Source: a virus. From it: a stretch of 64,000 nucleotides of DNA. Under the pieces are notes generated by a model. It saw only the letters and a program-made list of their open reading frames with translations, searched no databases and was not told where the DNA came from. Of this stretch, positions 34,394 through 42,079 are shown in pieces. Numbering within the stretch: the stretch's first letter is position 1; each line of letters opens with the position of its first letter. A program made the position numbers and the translations under genes. The DNA is taken from positions 1 through 64,000 of the IMG/VR virus record IMGVR_UViG_3300033145_000681; one strand, 5' to 3'.

Positions 34394-34446
34394 CCTGACC
34401 TGCTGGGGGGCTGTTCGCAGCCGTCCGTTGGGTTTGGAAACGAGGC
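34394..34446 (+). repeat. Leader element copy 1, with UUCG-type hairpin
   Basis: A gap of about 70 bp starts CCTGACCTGCT. GGCTG-TTCG-CAGCC follows (a stem closed by a UUCG-type loop), and then GTTGGGTTTGGAAACGAGG. A diverged copy precedes the gene at 34903. The hairpins differ but both 5' and 3' flanks are conserved. Confidence 0.6.
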
Positions 34447-34463
34447 ACGGAACAGGGGGTTGT

Positions 34464-34841
34464 ATGGGAGATGTGAGGGAGGCGGGGTATTACCCGACAA
34501 ACTGGAAGCCGGACTATAGCCGGATGGTGTTGCTCAACGATTTGTCTGGGCTGGACGTGGAAGCGGTGGCCGAAGTGTGTCCGATATGTAACGGTACCGG
34601 GACGATGGTGAATCCGAATATCGACGCTCATGGCATCTCGCCTGGCGAGTTCGCAGAAGATCCCGACTTCGCAGACGAGTATCACCGGGGAGCGTATGAC
34701 ATGGTGTGTTCCGGGTGCCGCGGTTACCGGGTTGTGCTGATACCGGTCAACGTCGATGATAAGACCGAGTTCGAAGGGTGCAAGCGCGAGGACGCGGCGT
34801 ACCGTGCCGAGGTCGCTGCCGAGCGTCGGATGGGAGCCTGA
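34464..34841 (+). CDS. DnaJ-type zinc-motif protein
   Basis: This 125-residue protein starts at ATG 34464 after GGGGG. It has CPICNGTGT and, after an acidic loop, CSGCRGY, resembling two halves of a DnaJ-type zinc knuckle. Unknown role. It follows leader element copy 1 and its end overlaps copy 2. Confidence 0.6.
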   Translation: MGDVREAGYYPTNWKPDYSRMVLLNDLSGLDVEAVAEVCPICNGTGTMVNPNIDAHGISPGEFAEDPDFADEYHRGAYDMVCSGCRGYRVVLIPVNVDDKTEFEGCKREDAAYRAEVAAERRMGA

Positions 34842-34888
34842 TCTGCTACCGGCTCTTGCGGGGGCCGGTGTTGGATTTGGAAGCGAGG
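34838..34888 (+). repeat. Leader element copy 2
   Basis: CCTGATCTGCT begins the unit. ACCGGC pairs with GCCGGT to form a hairpin, and GTTGGATTTGGAAGCGAGG follows. It matches copy 1 outside the hairpin arms. It leads directly to the AAGGAGG ribosome site of the next gene. Confidence 0.6.
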
Positions 34889-34902
34889 AAAGGAGGTCTG
34901 GT

Positions 34903-35148
34903 ATGAAGAGTGGTCGTAGTTCGGTGGACATGGCAATCGTCAAGGGTGTCCCCAGGGACGTGAAGGATGCGGTGTTCGCGGCAGAGGAGCAGGTTGATGA
35001 TATCCTAGTCATTACCGAGTGGGATGCTGCAGAGCGCCAGGTCGAGCTGGATTGTCGGAGTGGTGACAGCCTGGGCCGGAACGGCGTCGAGCATGTGCTT
35101 GGCGAGGCGGGGATCAAGGTGATGTGGCTCGATGGCGGAAAGGTGTAA
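34903..35148 (+). CDS. Hypothetical protein
   Basis: This 81-residue protein starts at ATG 34903 behind AAAGGAGGT. Alpha/beta with VFAAEEQVDDILVITEW and a C-terminal IKVMWLDGGKV. Overlaps the next start (TAATG). No family recognised. Confidence 0.55.
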   Translation: MKSGRSSVDMAIVKGVPRDVKDAVFAAEEQVDDILVITEWDAAERQVELDCRSGDSLGRNGVEHVLGEAGIKVMWLDGGKV

Positions 35149-35366
35149 TGAAAGACGCCGACTACAGAGGATGGGTTCGAGGATTCACATGGAAGGCTCG
35201 CATGTTCAATGGTGCGGTTTTTCAGTGGTGGACTCCCCGCGATCTTTGCCGGGTCGAAGCGCGACGGGAGTTGTTTGCTATAGCAAACGCTTCCTGTGCT
35301 GATGACAATCCCGCATACGAGAAAGGCGATATTGATTCGATGTGGGTAACAAAGGGGGGCAAATGA
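35148..35366 (+). CDS. Hypothetical protein
   Basis: This 72-residue protein starts in a TAATG overlap. It is rich in Trp, Arg and Phe (YRGWVRGFTWKARMFNGAVF) with one Cys pair spread wide. Unknown function. Confidence 0.5.
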   Translation: MKDADYRGWVRGFTWKARMFNGAVFQWWTPRDLCRVEARRELFAIANASCADDNPAYEKGDIDSMWVTKGGK

Positions 35367-35503
35367 AGTTCGATCTGCTCTATGAGATTAACGAATTGCT
35401 GGGGACGAATCACAAGGGCCTCGATGATATTCCCCGGTCGGATTTGTTGAAGGCGTTGACGGCATTACTGATCGCGGTAGAAATGGAGGGGTTGCGACCA
35501 TGA
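35363..35503 (+). CDS. Small helical protein (46 residues)
   Basis: ATG 35363 overlaps the previous stop (ATGA) and GGGGGG lies upstream. The product (starting MKFDLLYEINELL, ending VEMEGLRP) is amphipathic helical. Its own stop overlaps the next start. Conservation of coupling on both sides supports it as a real gene despite its size. Confidence 0.5.
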   Translation: MKFDLLYEINELLGTNHKGLDDIPRSDLLKALTALLIAVEMEGLRP

Positions 35504-35784
35504 ATCTTCTGGATGACTGGCGTCCTCCGCAGAAAATTGATCATTTGAAAGGGTGTGTATTGAAAAACCATGTTCAGGAAGGGGGCGATCAGATGGCAGC
35601 GTTGAAATGTTACCGGTGCGGAAGGCGCATAGAAGCGGCGACTCTCAGCGATTGCTACACGCATGCGCACCAGACTGGCTGGAGGATTGAGACTGAGGAT
35701 AATCCTGTGGATGTGGCGGCAGAAGATCTCTGTCCGAGATGTTATGCGGAAGTTTGTTGTTTGAGGGGTAGGATAGTAGATTGA
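35500..35784 (+). CDS. Zinc-ribbon protein
   Basis: This 94-residue protein starts in an ATGA overlap. CYRCGRR and CPRCYAEVC are about 40 residues apart, giving a four-cysteine ribbon. Internal ATG 35593 has a GGGGG site and would still keep the ribbon. Unknown role. Confidence 0.58.
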   Translation: MNLLDDWRPPQKIDHLKGCVLKNHVQEGGDQMAALKCYRCGRRIEAATLSDCYTHAHQTGWRIETEDNPVDVAAEDLCPRCYAEVCCLRGRIVD

Positions 35785-35907
35785 TTACCGACTATCAAGT
35801 AGAGTGTCTGGGCCGAATGAGTCGCGCCGTGAAGGGCGGCAATAGAGATCTAGCGTACCAGTGGCTCGGACGGGCACAGGCGATATCAACAATTGGAAAG
35901 GAGGATC

Positions 35908-36122
35908 GTGTGAAGTTGAAGACGGTAGACGAGGTTGCGGAGGAGATGAGGGTCACGCCTGGGACGGTGTACAAATGGATCAAGGAAGGCTTGCTCGATG
36001 CGGACAAGCTGCCGTCCGGGGTCATTCGGATCAGTGAGGAGGCGATCGAGAAATTCATGGGCCGTGACAAAGGAGGAGGCGATGCAGTCGGACAGCCGGC
36101 CGTACCTGAAGGAACTGCTTGA
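35908..36122 (+). CDS. Excisionase/MerR-type HTH DNA-binding protein
   Basis: GTG 35908 follows AAAGGAGGA. The product (71 residues) begins with LKTVDEVAEEMRVTPGTVYK, the excisionase-family winged-helix pattern, then WIKEGLLDADKLPSG, and ends in a short Gly-rich tail. The same frame is open upstream to a TTG at 35781 that overlaps the previous stop, so a longer form of 113 residues is possible. Its end overlaps the sigma-like gene, suggesting joint control of late or early switch genes. Confidence 0.68.
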
Positions 36123-36630
36123 TTTCGAACCGAAGATGAGGAGCATGATCAACAACTTCAGATCGGTCGGCTACCGATTCGAAGGCCACGACGAAGAGGA
36201 TCTCACGCAAGAGCTTTTTGTCAAGGCGCTGGAGATCGAGGGGAAGTACGATGCAGAGAAGGCGATGCTGCGCACATGGTGGTATCGCTGCTTCACCGCT
36301 CATCTCGTCAAGCTCGCAGAAAGATCCGGGAAGATCATGAAGTGGGCAGCCAGGCTGGAGGATGCGGATATTGTGATCGCATCGCCGGCATTCGTAGAGA
36401 CGGATGACTGGAGGACCCGGGCCCAGGCGCTCATCGATGAGATGATGCGCGAGCTTCATGTGGTAGATCCTCCGCTGGCTCGAGTATGCGAAGCGGTAAT
36501 GGATCTCGATGGCGATATCGATGCCGTAGCGGATCATATGGGGATTCCTAGTTACAAGATTGAGAGGGATATGAGAAGGCTCCGGTATTGGGAGCCGTAC
36601 CGGGAAGCGCTGGAGAGCATCCCGTGGTGA
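36082..36630 (+). CDS. Sigma70-family-like transcription factor
   Basis: The 182-residue product starts at ATG 36082 behind AAAGGAGGAGG. Residues about 35-75 match sigma region 2: EEDLTQELFVKALEIEGKY, then MLRTWWYRCFTAHLVKLAER. The C-terminal part (DIDAVADHMGIPSYKIERD) is a region 4-like HTH. The size suits a small group 4 type factor. It overlaps the HTH gene and lies 83 bp upstream of parB. Its promoters are not identified; the CGACC-TATA set in the window is a candidate. Confidence 0.68.
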   Translation: MQSDSRPYLKELLDFEPKMRSMINNFRSVGYRFEGHDEEDLTQELFVKALEIEGKYDAEKAMLRTWWYRCFTAHLVKLAERSGKIMKWAARLEDADIVIASPAFVETDDWRTRAQALIDEMMRELHVVDPPLARVCEAVMDLDGDIDAVADHMGIPSYKIERDMRRLRYWEPYREALESIPW

Positions 36631-36636
36631 GATCTT

Positions 36637-36653
36637 AATTGCACCGTGCAATT
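36637..36653 (-). promoter_or_regulatory. 17-bp palindrome copy 4, upstream of parB
   Basis: AATTGCACCGTGCAATT lies between the sigma-like stop and parB, extended to TTAATTGCACCGTGCAATTAA (21 bases in all including its arms). A -10-like TACAAT at 36673-36678 lies 19 bp downstream, so the site would overlap the -35 region and allow ParB autoregulation. Confidence 0.88.
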
Positions 36654-36713
36654 AAAAGTACGCAAGTCCGGATACAATGAAGAGGATAGGGTTTCTACAA
36701 TAGGAGGTATTCG

Positions 36714-37742
36714 ATGGTTGAAGAGATTGACAAGATCTTAGAGGATTTCGAGGATGGGGACAGCGCCCCCGCAGAGCCCGGCAAGAAGCCGGAGGAGGCC
36801 GAGAAGAAAGCGGCCGGGAAGGCGCCGGCAGCTGGGAAGGGTACAAAGGCGGCGAAGAGAACGAAGGTATCAAAGCCGGGGAAGGGTGGCAAGGGATCGA
36901 AGCCGGCAGCGGAGCCGAAGGGAGTCCCGGAGCCGACGATCGATCTGCGGCTCGAGAACGTTCCCTGCACGGCAATCAAGACAAAGGCGCACCAGACGAA
37001 TACCAGGGAGAAGCTCACGGATGCGGATCTCGAAGACATTCTCGAATCAGCCGGCACGGCCGGCATCAGGAATCCGATCAGGTTGATCGATGATAAGGAT
37101 GGATCGTTCACGCTGGTAACCGGAAAGCGGCGTCTGGCTGCCGCGCGGAAGCTGGCGCTCGAGGAGATCCCTGCTCTGGTCAGCTCTGCCGATGCGGTAG
37201 ACGTCGAGGTGGATAGTGCGATCGAGAATCTGGTGCGCCGGGATTACGGGCCGATCGAGGAGGCGAAGGCATACCATGTGCTGATCAAGAAGCACAAGGT
37301 AGATCAGAAGCGGCTGGCGAAGATGGTAGGGCGCAGCGAATCTCACATTTCCCGGAAGCTCTCGCTCCTGGATGCTCCTGCCAAGACGCAGAAGAAGCTG
37401 GAGGCGGGGAAGGTTACGGAGAAGCAGGCGCGGAGCAAGGCTTCGAAGAGCGCTCCTGGTGCGAAGCGGGGCCCGAAGATGAGCATCATGCCGATACCCC
37501 CGGGGGATCTCCCCTATGGCGTATCGCTTTCCGTCCGGGAAGGTTTCGATGTCGAGTACTCCTCCGCGCTGGGGCTGCCCAGGCAGACCATTACGCTTTC
37601 GGTAAAGGTCGATATCAATACCGCGAAGAAGGGACTCGCCAGGTCTGTAGGGAAGGCCGCGAAGCTGGCGGCGATCAAGATGATCAACGAGATCGTCCCG
37701 AAGAATGTAGACTCCGCATACAAGGCCATCAAGGGAGTCTGA
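36714..37742 (+). CDS. parB: ParB-family CTPase/DNA-binding protein
   Basis: The 342-residue product starts at ATG 36714 after GGAGG. A basic, disordered N-terminus (about 1-85) precedes a ParB/Srx domain. Box I-like GIRNPIRL lies near 118, followed by the nucleotide-binding box VTGKRRLAAARKLA near 135 (the GERR equivalent). ENLVRRDYGPIEEAKAYHVL leads into the helix-turn-helix RLAKMVGRSESHISRKLSLL near 200. The C-terminal 110 residues could dimerise. This is a full ParB architecture. No ParA gene is in the window. Six exact 17-bp palindromes, one directly upstream, are its likely targets. Confidence 0.88.
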   Translation: MVEEIDKILEDFEDGDSAPAEPGKKPEEAEKKAAGKAPAAGKGTKAAKRTKVSKPGKGGKGSKPAAEPKGVPEPTIDLRLENVPCTAIKTKAHQTNTREKLTDADLEDILESAGTAGIRNPIRLIDDKDGSFTLVTGKRRLAAARKLALEEIPALVSSADAVDVEVDSAIENLVRRDYGPIEEAKAYHVLIKKHKVDQKRLAKMVGRSESHISRKLSLLDAPAKTQKKLEAGKVTEKQARSKASKSAPGAKRGPKMSIMPIPPGDLPYGVSLSVREGFDVEYSSALGLPRQTITLSVKVDINTAKKGLARSVGKAAKLAAIKMINEIVPKNVDSAYKAIKGV

Positions 37743-38056
37743 TGAAGACGTACACATCTCGCAAGGAATTCGAGAAGGATAACGAGGCCCGGATCAGCAA
37801 GGTCCGGGATACGGACTTCGGTTGCTGGTGGCAGTCGAAGGAGAGGTACCCGGTATACCGGATTTCCTGGGTGCCGTCCACCGGGGAGTTCATCGTAGTT
37901 GCTACCGCCTTCGGCCACGTCCACGTTACGGATACTGTCATGAAGACGGAAGAGGAAGCGCGGGGATTCATGATAGGGTGGGAGAGCGATTGCCTTCATC
38001 ATGTGAAGATGATCGAGGACATTTTCCCGGAGCTTTTAGGGAGGGTAGTGTACTGA
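37742..38056 (+). CDS. Hypothetical protein
   Basis: This 104-residue protein starts in an ATGA-type overlap with parB (TGATG). Mixed alpha/beta with GCWWQSKERYPVYRISW and a FIVVATAFGHVHVTD strand pair. Co-translated with parB. No family recognised. Confidence 0.55.
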   Translation: MKTYTSRKEFEKDNEARISKVRDTDFGCWWQSKERYPVYRISWVPSTGEFIVVATAFGHVHVTDTVMKTEEEARGFMIGWESDCLHHVKMIEDIFPELLGRVVY

Positions 38057-38556
38057 TGGCGGAGAACAAGATCGACGTACGGGCGAACATTATCAGGCTG
38101 AACAATCTCCTGGACGTTCAGCTTCCGGAGGATGCGACGGAGAGCGGGTTCGGTACCATCAATCAGGCACTGAGCCTTCTGGCGGCGCATGTCCAGGAAG
38201 CGACGATGATCACCAACAGCGCGATCGCGGATCAGGCTTATGCTACGAAGGATCGAGCCAAGGCGAAGGTGGTGATGGATCTCAAGATGGCTGATCTCCT
38301 GGCGAACAATGCGGAGGTTAAGGCTGGCAGCAATGCGGAGTCCAGGGCGGCGGTGGCGAAGGTGATGATTGCCAAGCAGATTGGCACCTTCGAGAAGAGC
38401 GAGATGGATGTCCAGTACCTGAAGGCGCTCGTCCAGGCCGGCGACAATACGCTGTCCGCGCTCAAGCATACCAAGGAGCTGGCGAGTCACATGCTGAACG
38501 TCACGCAGAAGGAGATGGATCTCGGGATGATCACTGGCGAGAGCATCGCCGGATAG
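38056..38556 (+). CDS. Helical protein, possible recombination accessory
   Basis: The 166-residue product overlaps the previous stop and is helical throughout, with QALSLLAAHVQEATMITNSA and a later KALVQAGDNTLSALKHTKEL. No motif recognised. It lies directly upstream of an ssDNA-binding-like protein and RecA, so a role in recombination is plausible. Confidence 0.5.
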   Translation: MAENKIDVRANIIRLNNLLDVQLPEDATESGFGTINQALSLLAAHVQEATMITNSAIADQAYATKDRAKAKVVMDLKMADLLANNAEVKAGSNAESRAAVAKVMIAKQIGTFEKSEMDVQYLKALVQAGDNTLSALKHTKELASHMLNVTQKEMDLGMITGESIAG

Positions 38557-38594
38557 AATAGATCAGGGAAACGAAACCACAGAAGGAGAATGAA

Positions 38595-39296
38595 ATGGCA
38601 AAGGCAGGGAAGCGGCCGCCAGCTGATGCGCCTAAATCAGCAACGGGAGTTGACAAGGACAGGTACCGGGCAGAGGCGGGGCGGCAGGATCTGATCCTGA
38701 TTCTCTGTGAGCCGAGATGGACTCCGAAGCATTGGACGGGCACCTACTATCTCGACTGTCTGCAGGGAGAGAACGAGCCTTGCTGCGAGCACTTCGGGAA
38801 GCCGGCGCCGTCGAACACATCGTACATTCTCCATGTCGCGTCCCGGCAGGGGAACGGCCCCTGGCAGACGGTCGGCAAGCCGATGGTCTGGGGATTCGGT
38901 GACGATAAGTGGGCGCAGTACCAGACGATTCTCCGGGATCATTGCGATAACGATTTCGCAAAGCTCCGCGGGATGCTGCTTTCCATTACGTGCCAGAATA
39001 CGAGCAAGCAGAAGCTCTTCGTTTCGCCGTATCCCAAGACGGACGTGACGCCCACGGCGGAGATGGTCAAGAACGCCAAGGCGCGGAAGGAGATGTTCGA
39101 TGACGATATCACCCTCGACAGATCCGACGTGCTCCGAAGCCTTCAGGAGATGGGCGCTTCTACCGGATTCGCCCCGGAAGAAAGCGCTTCCGCCGATACT
39201 TCGTTCGAGCCGGCTGCGGAAGAAGGGCCCGGAGAGGAAGCTCCTCCGGAGAATGTAGACAGCGAGATCGACAATCTTATGGCGGAATGGGATTGA
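38595..39296 (+). CDS. Possible single-stranded DNA-binding/recombination protein
   Basis: The 233-residue product has GAAGGAG before ATG 38595. An OB-like middle contains TGTYYLDCLQGENEPCCEHFG, PWQTVGKPMVWGFGDDKWAQ and LLSITCQNTSKQKLFVSPY. The C-terminal 50 residues are strongly acidic and disordered, ending with an Asp/Glu-rich tip, as in SSB and gp2.5. It is followed by RecA 9 bp later. The SSB call rests on layout and context, not on a recognised motif. Confidence 0.5.
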   Translation: MAKAGKRPPADAPKSATGVDKDRYRAEAGRQDLILILCEPRWTPKHWTGTYYLDCLQGENEPCCEHFGKPAPSNTSYILHVASRQGNGPWQTVGKPMVWGFGDDKWAQYQTILRDHCDNDFAKLRGMLLSITCQNTSKQKLFVSPYPKTDVTPTAEMVKNAKARKEMFDDDITLDRSDVLRSLQEMGASTGFAPEESASADTSFEPAAEEGPGEEAPPENVDSEIDNLMAEWD

Positions 39297-39305
39297 GTAT
39301 CCCTC

Positions 39306-40262
39306 GTGCCAAAGAAGCCCAAACAAAGCGTTCTCGGCGCGGCAGCCGAGGATCTCAAGAAGAAGGGACTGCACCGTCCCGGAAAGCGTACCGTCGAGGT
39401 CTTCAAGACAGGGCTCATCGCCTTTGACAAAGGCTTCGGCGGCGGTCTGGTAAGAGGGAAGATCTACGAGATCGCCGGAAGGGAATCTACCGGCAAGACC
39501 ACGCTCTGCACGGAGATCGCCAAACAAATTCAGCGCCAGCTGAAGAAGGCGGTTGTCTATCTTGATTTTGAGCATTCCTATGATGTTGCCTATGCGGCCG
39601 CGATGGGATTGGAAGTCGATGACCCGGATGCATTCATATTCGACCAGCCGAACAGTCTGGAAGATGGGCTCAAGGTAGGCCGGCGTCTGATCGAGACGGG
39701 GAAGGTAGGTGCGGTTGTGGTCGATTCCGTAGCCGGCATGTCCCCAAAGTCGGAGATCAAGGTTAACAAGAAGGGAGAGGAGAGCAGCGCTCCCGCGCAG
39801 CAAGCCCAGGCATTCGGGCCGGAGATCCGGAAGTACATCTCCCTCCTGGCGAATACCAATACGATCGGGTTATTCGTTAATCAGACCCGGGTGAAGTTCG
39901 CTACCTGGGGCAAGTCAGGAACGACTACGCCTGGCGGCAGCGCTCTGAAGTTCTTCGCATCCGGAAGGATGATGCTCTTCTGCCGGAGATCCAAGGTCCA
40001 CCCCGAGGATGGCAAACGCACGAAGATCTGTATCTGGAAGAACAAGACCCTGGGTGGCGTATGCCAGGACAGCGAATACGAGATCCGGCCGATGATGGGC
40101 ATCCTCCGGGAAGAGGAACTGCTGGAGATTGCGCAGAACGCCGGGATCATAACTGACAAGCAGGGATACTATACCCTTGCGGGGAAGAAATTCCGGGGGC
40201 GCGAGAAGATCCTGGAAGTACTGCGGGATGAGAGGGTCAGGAAATGGATACTGGATCAGTAG
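39306..40262 (+). CDS. recA: RecA-family recombinase
   Basis: The 318-residue product starts at GTG 39306. Walker A is GRESTGKTT (about 58-66). A YLDFEHSYD strand follows, then Walker B AVVVDSVAG (about 138) and the RecA L2-like GTTTPGGSALKFFASGRM near 200. It has the RecA core but a shorter C-terminus than bacterial RecA. It probably drives strand exchange in phage replication and repair. Its end overlaps the next start. Confidence 0.9.
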   Translation: MPKKPKQSVLGAAAEDLKKKGLHRPGKRTVEVFKTGLIAFDKGFGGGLVRGKIYEIAGRESTGKTTLCTEIAKQIQRQLKKAVVYLDFEHSYDVAYAAAMGLEVDDPDAFIFDQPNSLEDGLKVGRRLIETGKVGAVVVDSVAGMSPKSEIKVNKKGEESSAPAQQAQAFGPEIRKYISLLANTNTIGLFVNQTRVKFATWGKSGTTTPGGSALKFFASGRMMLFCRRSKVHPEDGKRTKICIWKNKTLGGVCQDSEYEIRPMMGILREEELLEIAQNAGIITDKQGYYTLAGKKFRGREKILEVLRDERVRKWILDQ

Positions 40263-40618
40263 AGTACAAAGAAGCGGTCGAGGCAGGGGCCCGAGAGCTG
40301 CATAGGGATCTCTGGGATCTTCTGGGTGATAGCGTAGCCCGAGGAGTTTCAGTGCGTCCGGTTCTGGAGGATATCAGAAAGAAGATAGATCGATTCTGTG
40401 CAGCTAACGGATTCGAAGACGTTTTCGCTCGGGTATTCGGGAAGATGATGTGCAAGACCCTCGATGGTCTTTGTAAAATCAGAGAGATGCAGGTCAAGCT
40501 CGGGAAGGCTCGGCTGGAATTGGAAAATGCCCGGTCGAGAGTCAGCGATCTGGAGGAGGCGCAATATCTCAGGCAGCGGCTCCGGCAGCTCCGCGAAGCA
40601 GAGGCGGACGCATTCTGA
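40244..40618 (+). CDS. Coiled-coil protein next to RecA
   Basis: This 124-residue protein overlaps the recA end by 19 bp. The second half is a coiled coil (LGKARLELENARSRVSDLEE). It overlaps the Rad50-like start by one base. Possibly part of the same recombination complex. No family recognised. Confidence 0.55.
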   Translation: MDTGSVEYKEAVEAGARELHRDLWDLLGDSVARGVSVRPVLEDIRKKIDRFCAANGFEDVFARVFGKMMCKTLDGLCKIREMQVKLGKARLELENARSRVSDLEEAQYLRQRLRQLREAEADAF

Positions 40619-41724
40619 TGAAACCATTCAAGCACGTAACGATCAAACATTTCCAGGGCATCGAGCATATGCAGATCGAGCTGGATCCGGGGATCAACGT
40701 ATTCACCGGGCCTACCGATTCAGGGAAGAGTTCCATTTTCCGTGCGATCGAAGGTTGGTCATTCAACGAGATCGGAGAGGGTTTCGTCCAGGCTGGTGCG
40801 AAGTTTCTCTCCGTAGAGATCGACGGGATCAGATGGGAGAAGAGCGACAAGGTTAACCGGTACATCATCGGGAAGGAGATCTACGACAAGGTCGGCCGCG
40901 GCAATGTTCCGGAGGACGTCCGGGAGATTACGAGAATCCGGGAGGTTGAATTCGGGGATGGCGTAACAGCCAGGCTGAACTTCGCGCCTCAATTCGGGCC
41001 CGAGTTCATGGTCGGATTCCGGGGCTCAGAGAATGCCAAGATCGTAGGATCTCTCTCCGGGATTCACAACGTATTCAACGCGCTCCGGGATGCGACGGCG
41101 GATCACAAGAGAGCCCGGACGGAGAGCGGCCGGCTGGAGAAGGAAATCGAAGGAGCCGAGGAGATGGTCGAGTCACAGGTTTGGATACAGGAGATCGCCA
41201 AACGCATGACCACTCTCGGCTCCCTTATTACGGAGGCAGAGGAAACTGAGGGTCGCGTGGAGCAGCTCCGGCAATATGTCATGGACATTGCCTCTGCAGT
41301 GGCCTGTCTGAAGGGCTCTCAGGGCCGTGTGGAAGAGTTGCGGCCCCTTGCCGAGCTGGACTTTGAGTCGTATGATCAGGCCCTTCAGCGGCGCGATACG
41401 CTCTCGGGCCTGGCGGAGCGGTACGATGAGGCGAGAGAGACGCTCGGTACTGCCGAGAATCGGGTGCTGGAGCTACAGAATGCGCCCGTAGTCGACTTCG
41501 ATGCATATGATGCCCTGGGAGAGCGGCTGGATTTCCTGAAGGGCTTAGAGGCGAAATACGAGAAATCAGAACAGGCGCTGGGTGATGCCGAGGATGCCGT
41601 CACCTTATCAGTTGACGTCATGAATCTTCGGACAAAGGATTTCAACGAAGCGATAGAAGGTATGGATCTCTGTCCTGTAACGGGAGGACCGATGTTGGCG
41701 GAATGTAAAGAGGCATTGAAATGA
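40618..41724 (+). CDS. Rad50/SbcC-like ATPase, N-terminal half
   Basis: The 368-residue product begins with an SMC/Rad50 head: KHVTIKHFQGIEHMQIEL, then Walker A FTGPTDSGKSSIFRAIEG (about 29-46). Coiled-coil helices follow (about 150-350), and at the end LCPVTGGPM resembles a zinc-hook CPxC with the second Cys replaced by Thr. There is no signature motif, Walker B or H-loop. The missing half is encoded at 44529-45182. So the ATPase appears split around the hook. Confidence 0.78.
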   Translation: MKPFKHVTIKHFQGIEHMQIELDPGINVFTGPTDSGKSSIFRAIEGWSFNEIGEGFVQAGAKFLSVEIDGIRWEKSDKVNRYIIGKEIYDKVGRGNVPEDVREITRIREVEFGDGVTARLNFAPQFGPEFMVGFRGSENAKIVGSLSGIHNVFNALRDATADHKRARTESGRLEKEIEGAEEMVESQVWIQEIAKRMTTLGSLITEAEETEGRVEQLRQYVMDIASAVACLKGSQGRVEELRPLAELDFESYDQALQRRDTLSGLAERYDEARETLGTAENRVLELQNAPVVDFDAYDALGERLDFLKGLEAKYEKSEQALGDAEDAVTLSVDVMNLRTKDFNEAIEGMDLCPVTGGPMLAECKEALK

Positions 41725-41870
41725 TGCTCTGGCTGAAGAGGAAGTATAACGGTGCGCTCTGCAGGATCGCCCTACTGTGCATCAGCAAGCTCCGGTATTT
41801 CTGCATGATAGATACCACGATCAAGATGATCAAGACGGACATCGAGAAGGTAAGGAGAACAATCGGATGA
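41721..41870 (+). CDS. Small basic protein with hydrophobic segment
   Basis: This 49-residue protein (MMLWLKRKYNGALCRIALLC at its start) overlaps the Rad50 N-half stop and the next start. It is Lys/Arg-rich with a short hydrophobic stretch and three Cys. Unknown function. Confidence 0.45.
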   Translation: MMLWLKRKYNGALCRIALLCISKLRYFCMIDTTIKMIKTDIEKVRRTIG

Positions 41871-42079
41871 AGATCAAGAATGGATCGGAGCTTCGGGTAC
41901 AGCTTTGTGAGCGGGAGCTGGAGCAGTCGAAGGATCTGATGGAGGCGATCAATCGATCACTGGTCATCCAGGCCGGCTGCCGGAAGAATGGAGTATCAGA
42001 AACCTGTGCTGGCAGGCGTCAGGTAATTCTGAGAGTAGCGTCCATGAAGGCTGGGACGAAGGCGAAGAAATGCCCGTAA
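41867..42079 (+). CDS. Hypothetical small protein
   Basis: This 70-residue protein starts in a GGATGA overlap. It is helical with a Lys-rich end (ASMKAGTKAKKCP) and three Cys. Overlaps the next gene by 10 bp. Unknown. Confidence 0.5.
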   Translation: MKIKNGSELRVQLCERELEQSKDLMEAINRSLVIQAGCRKNGVSETCAGRRQVILRVASMKAGTKAKKCP

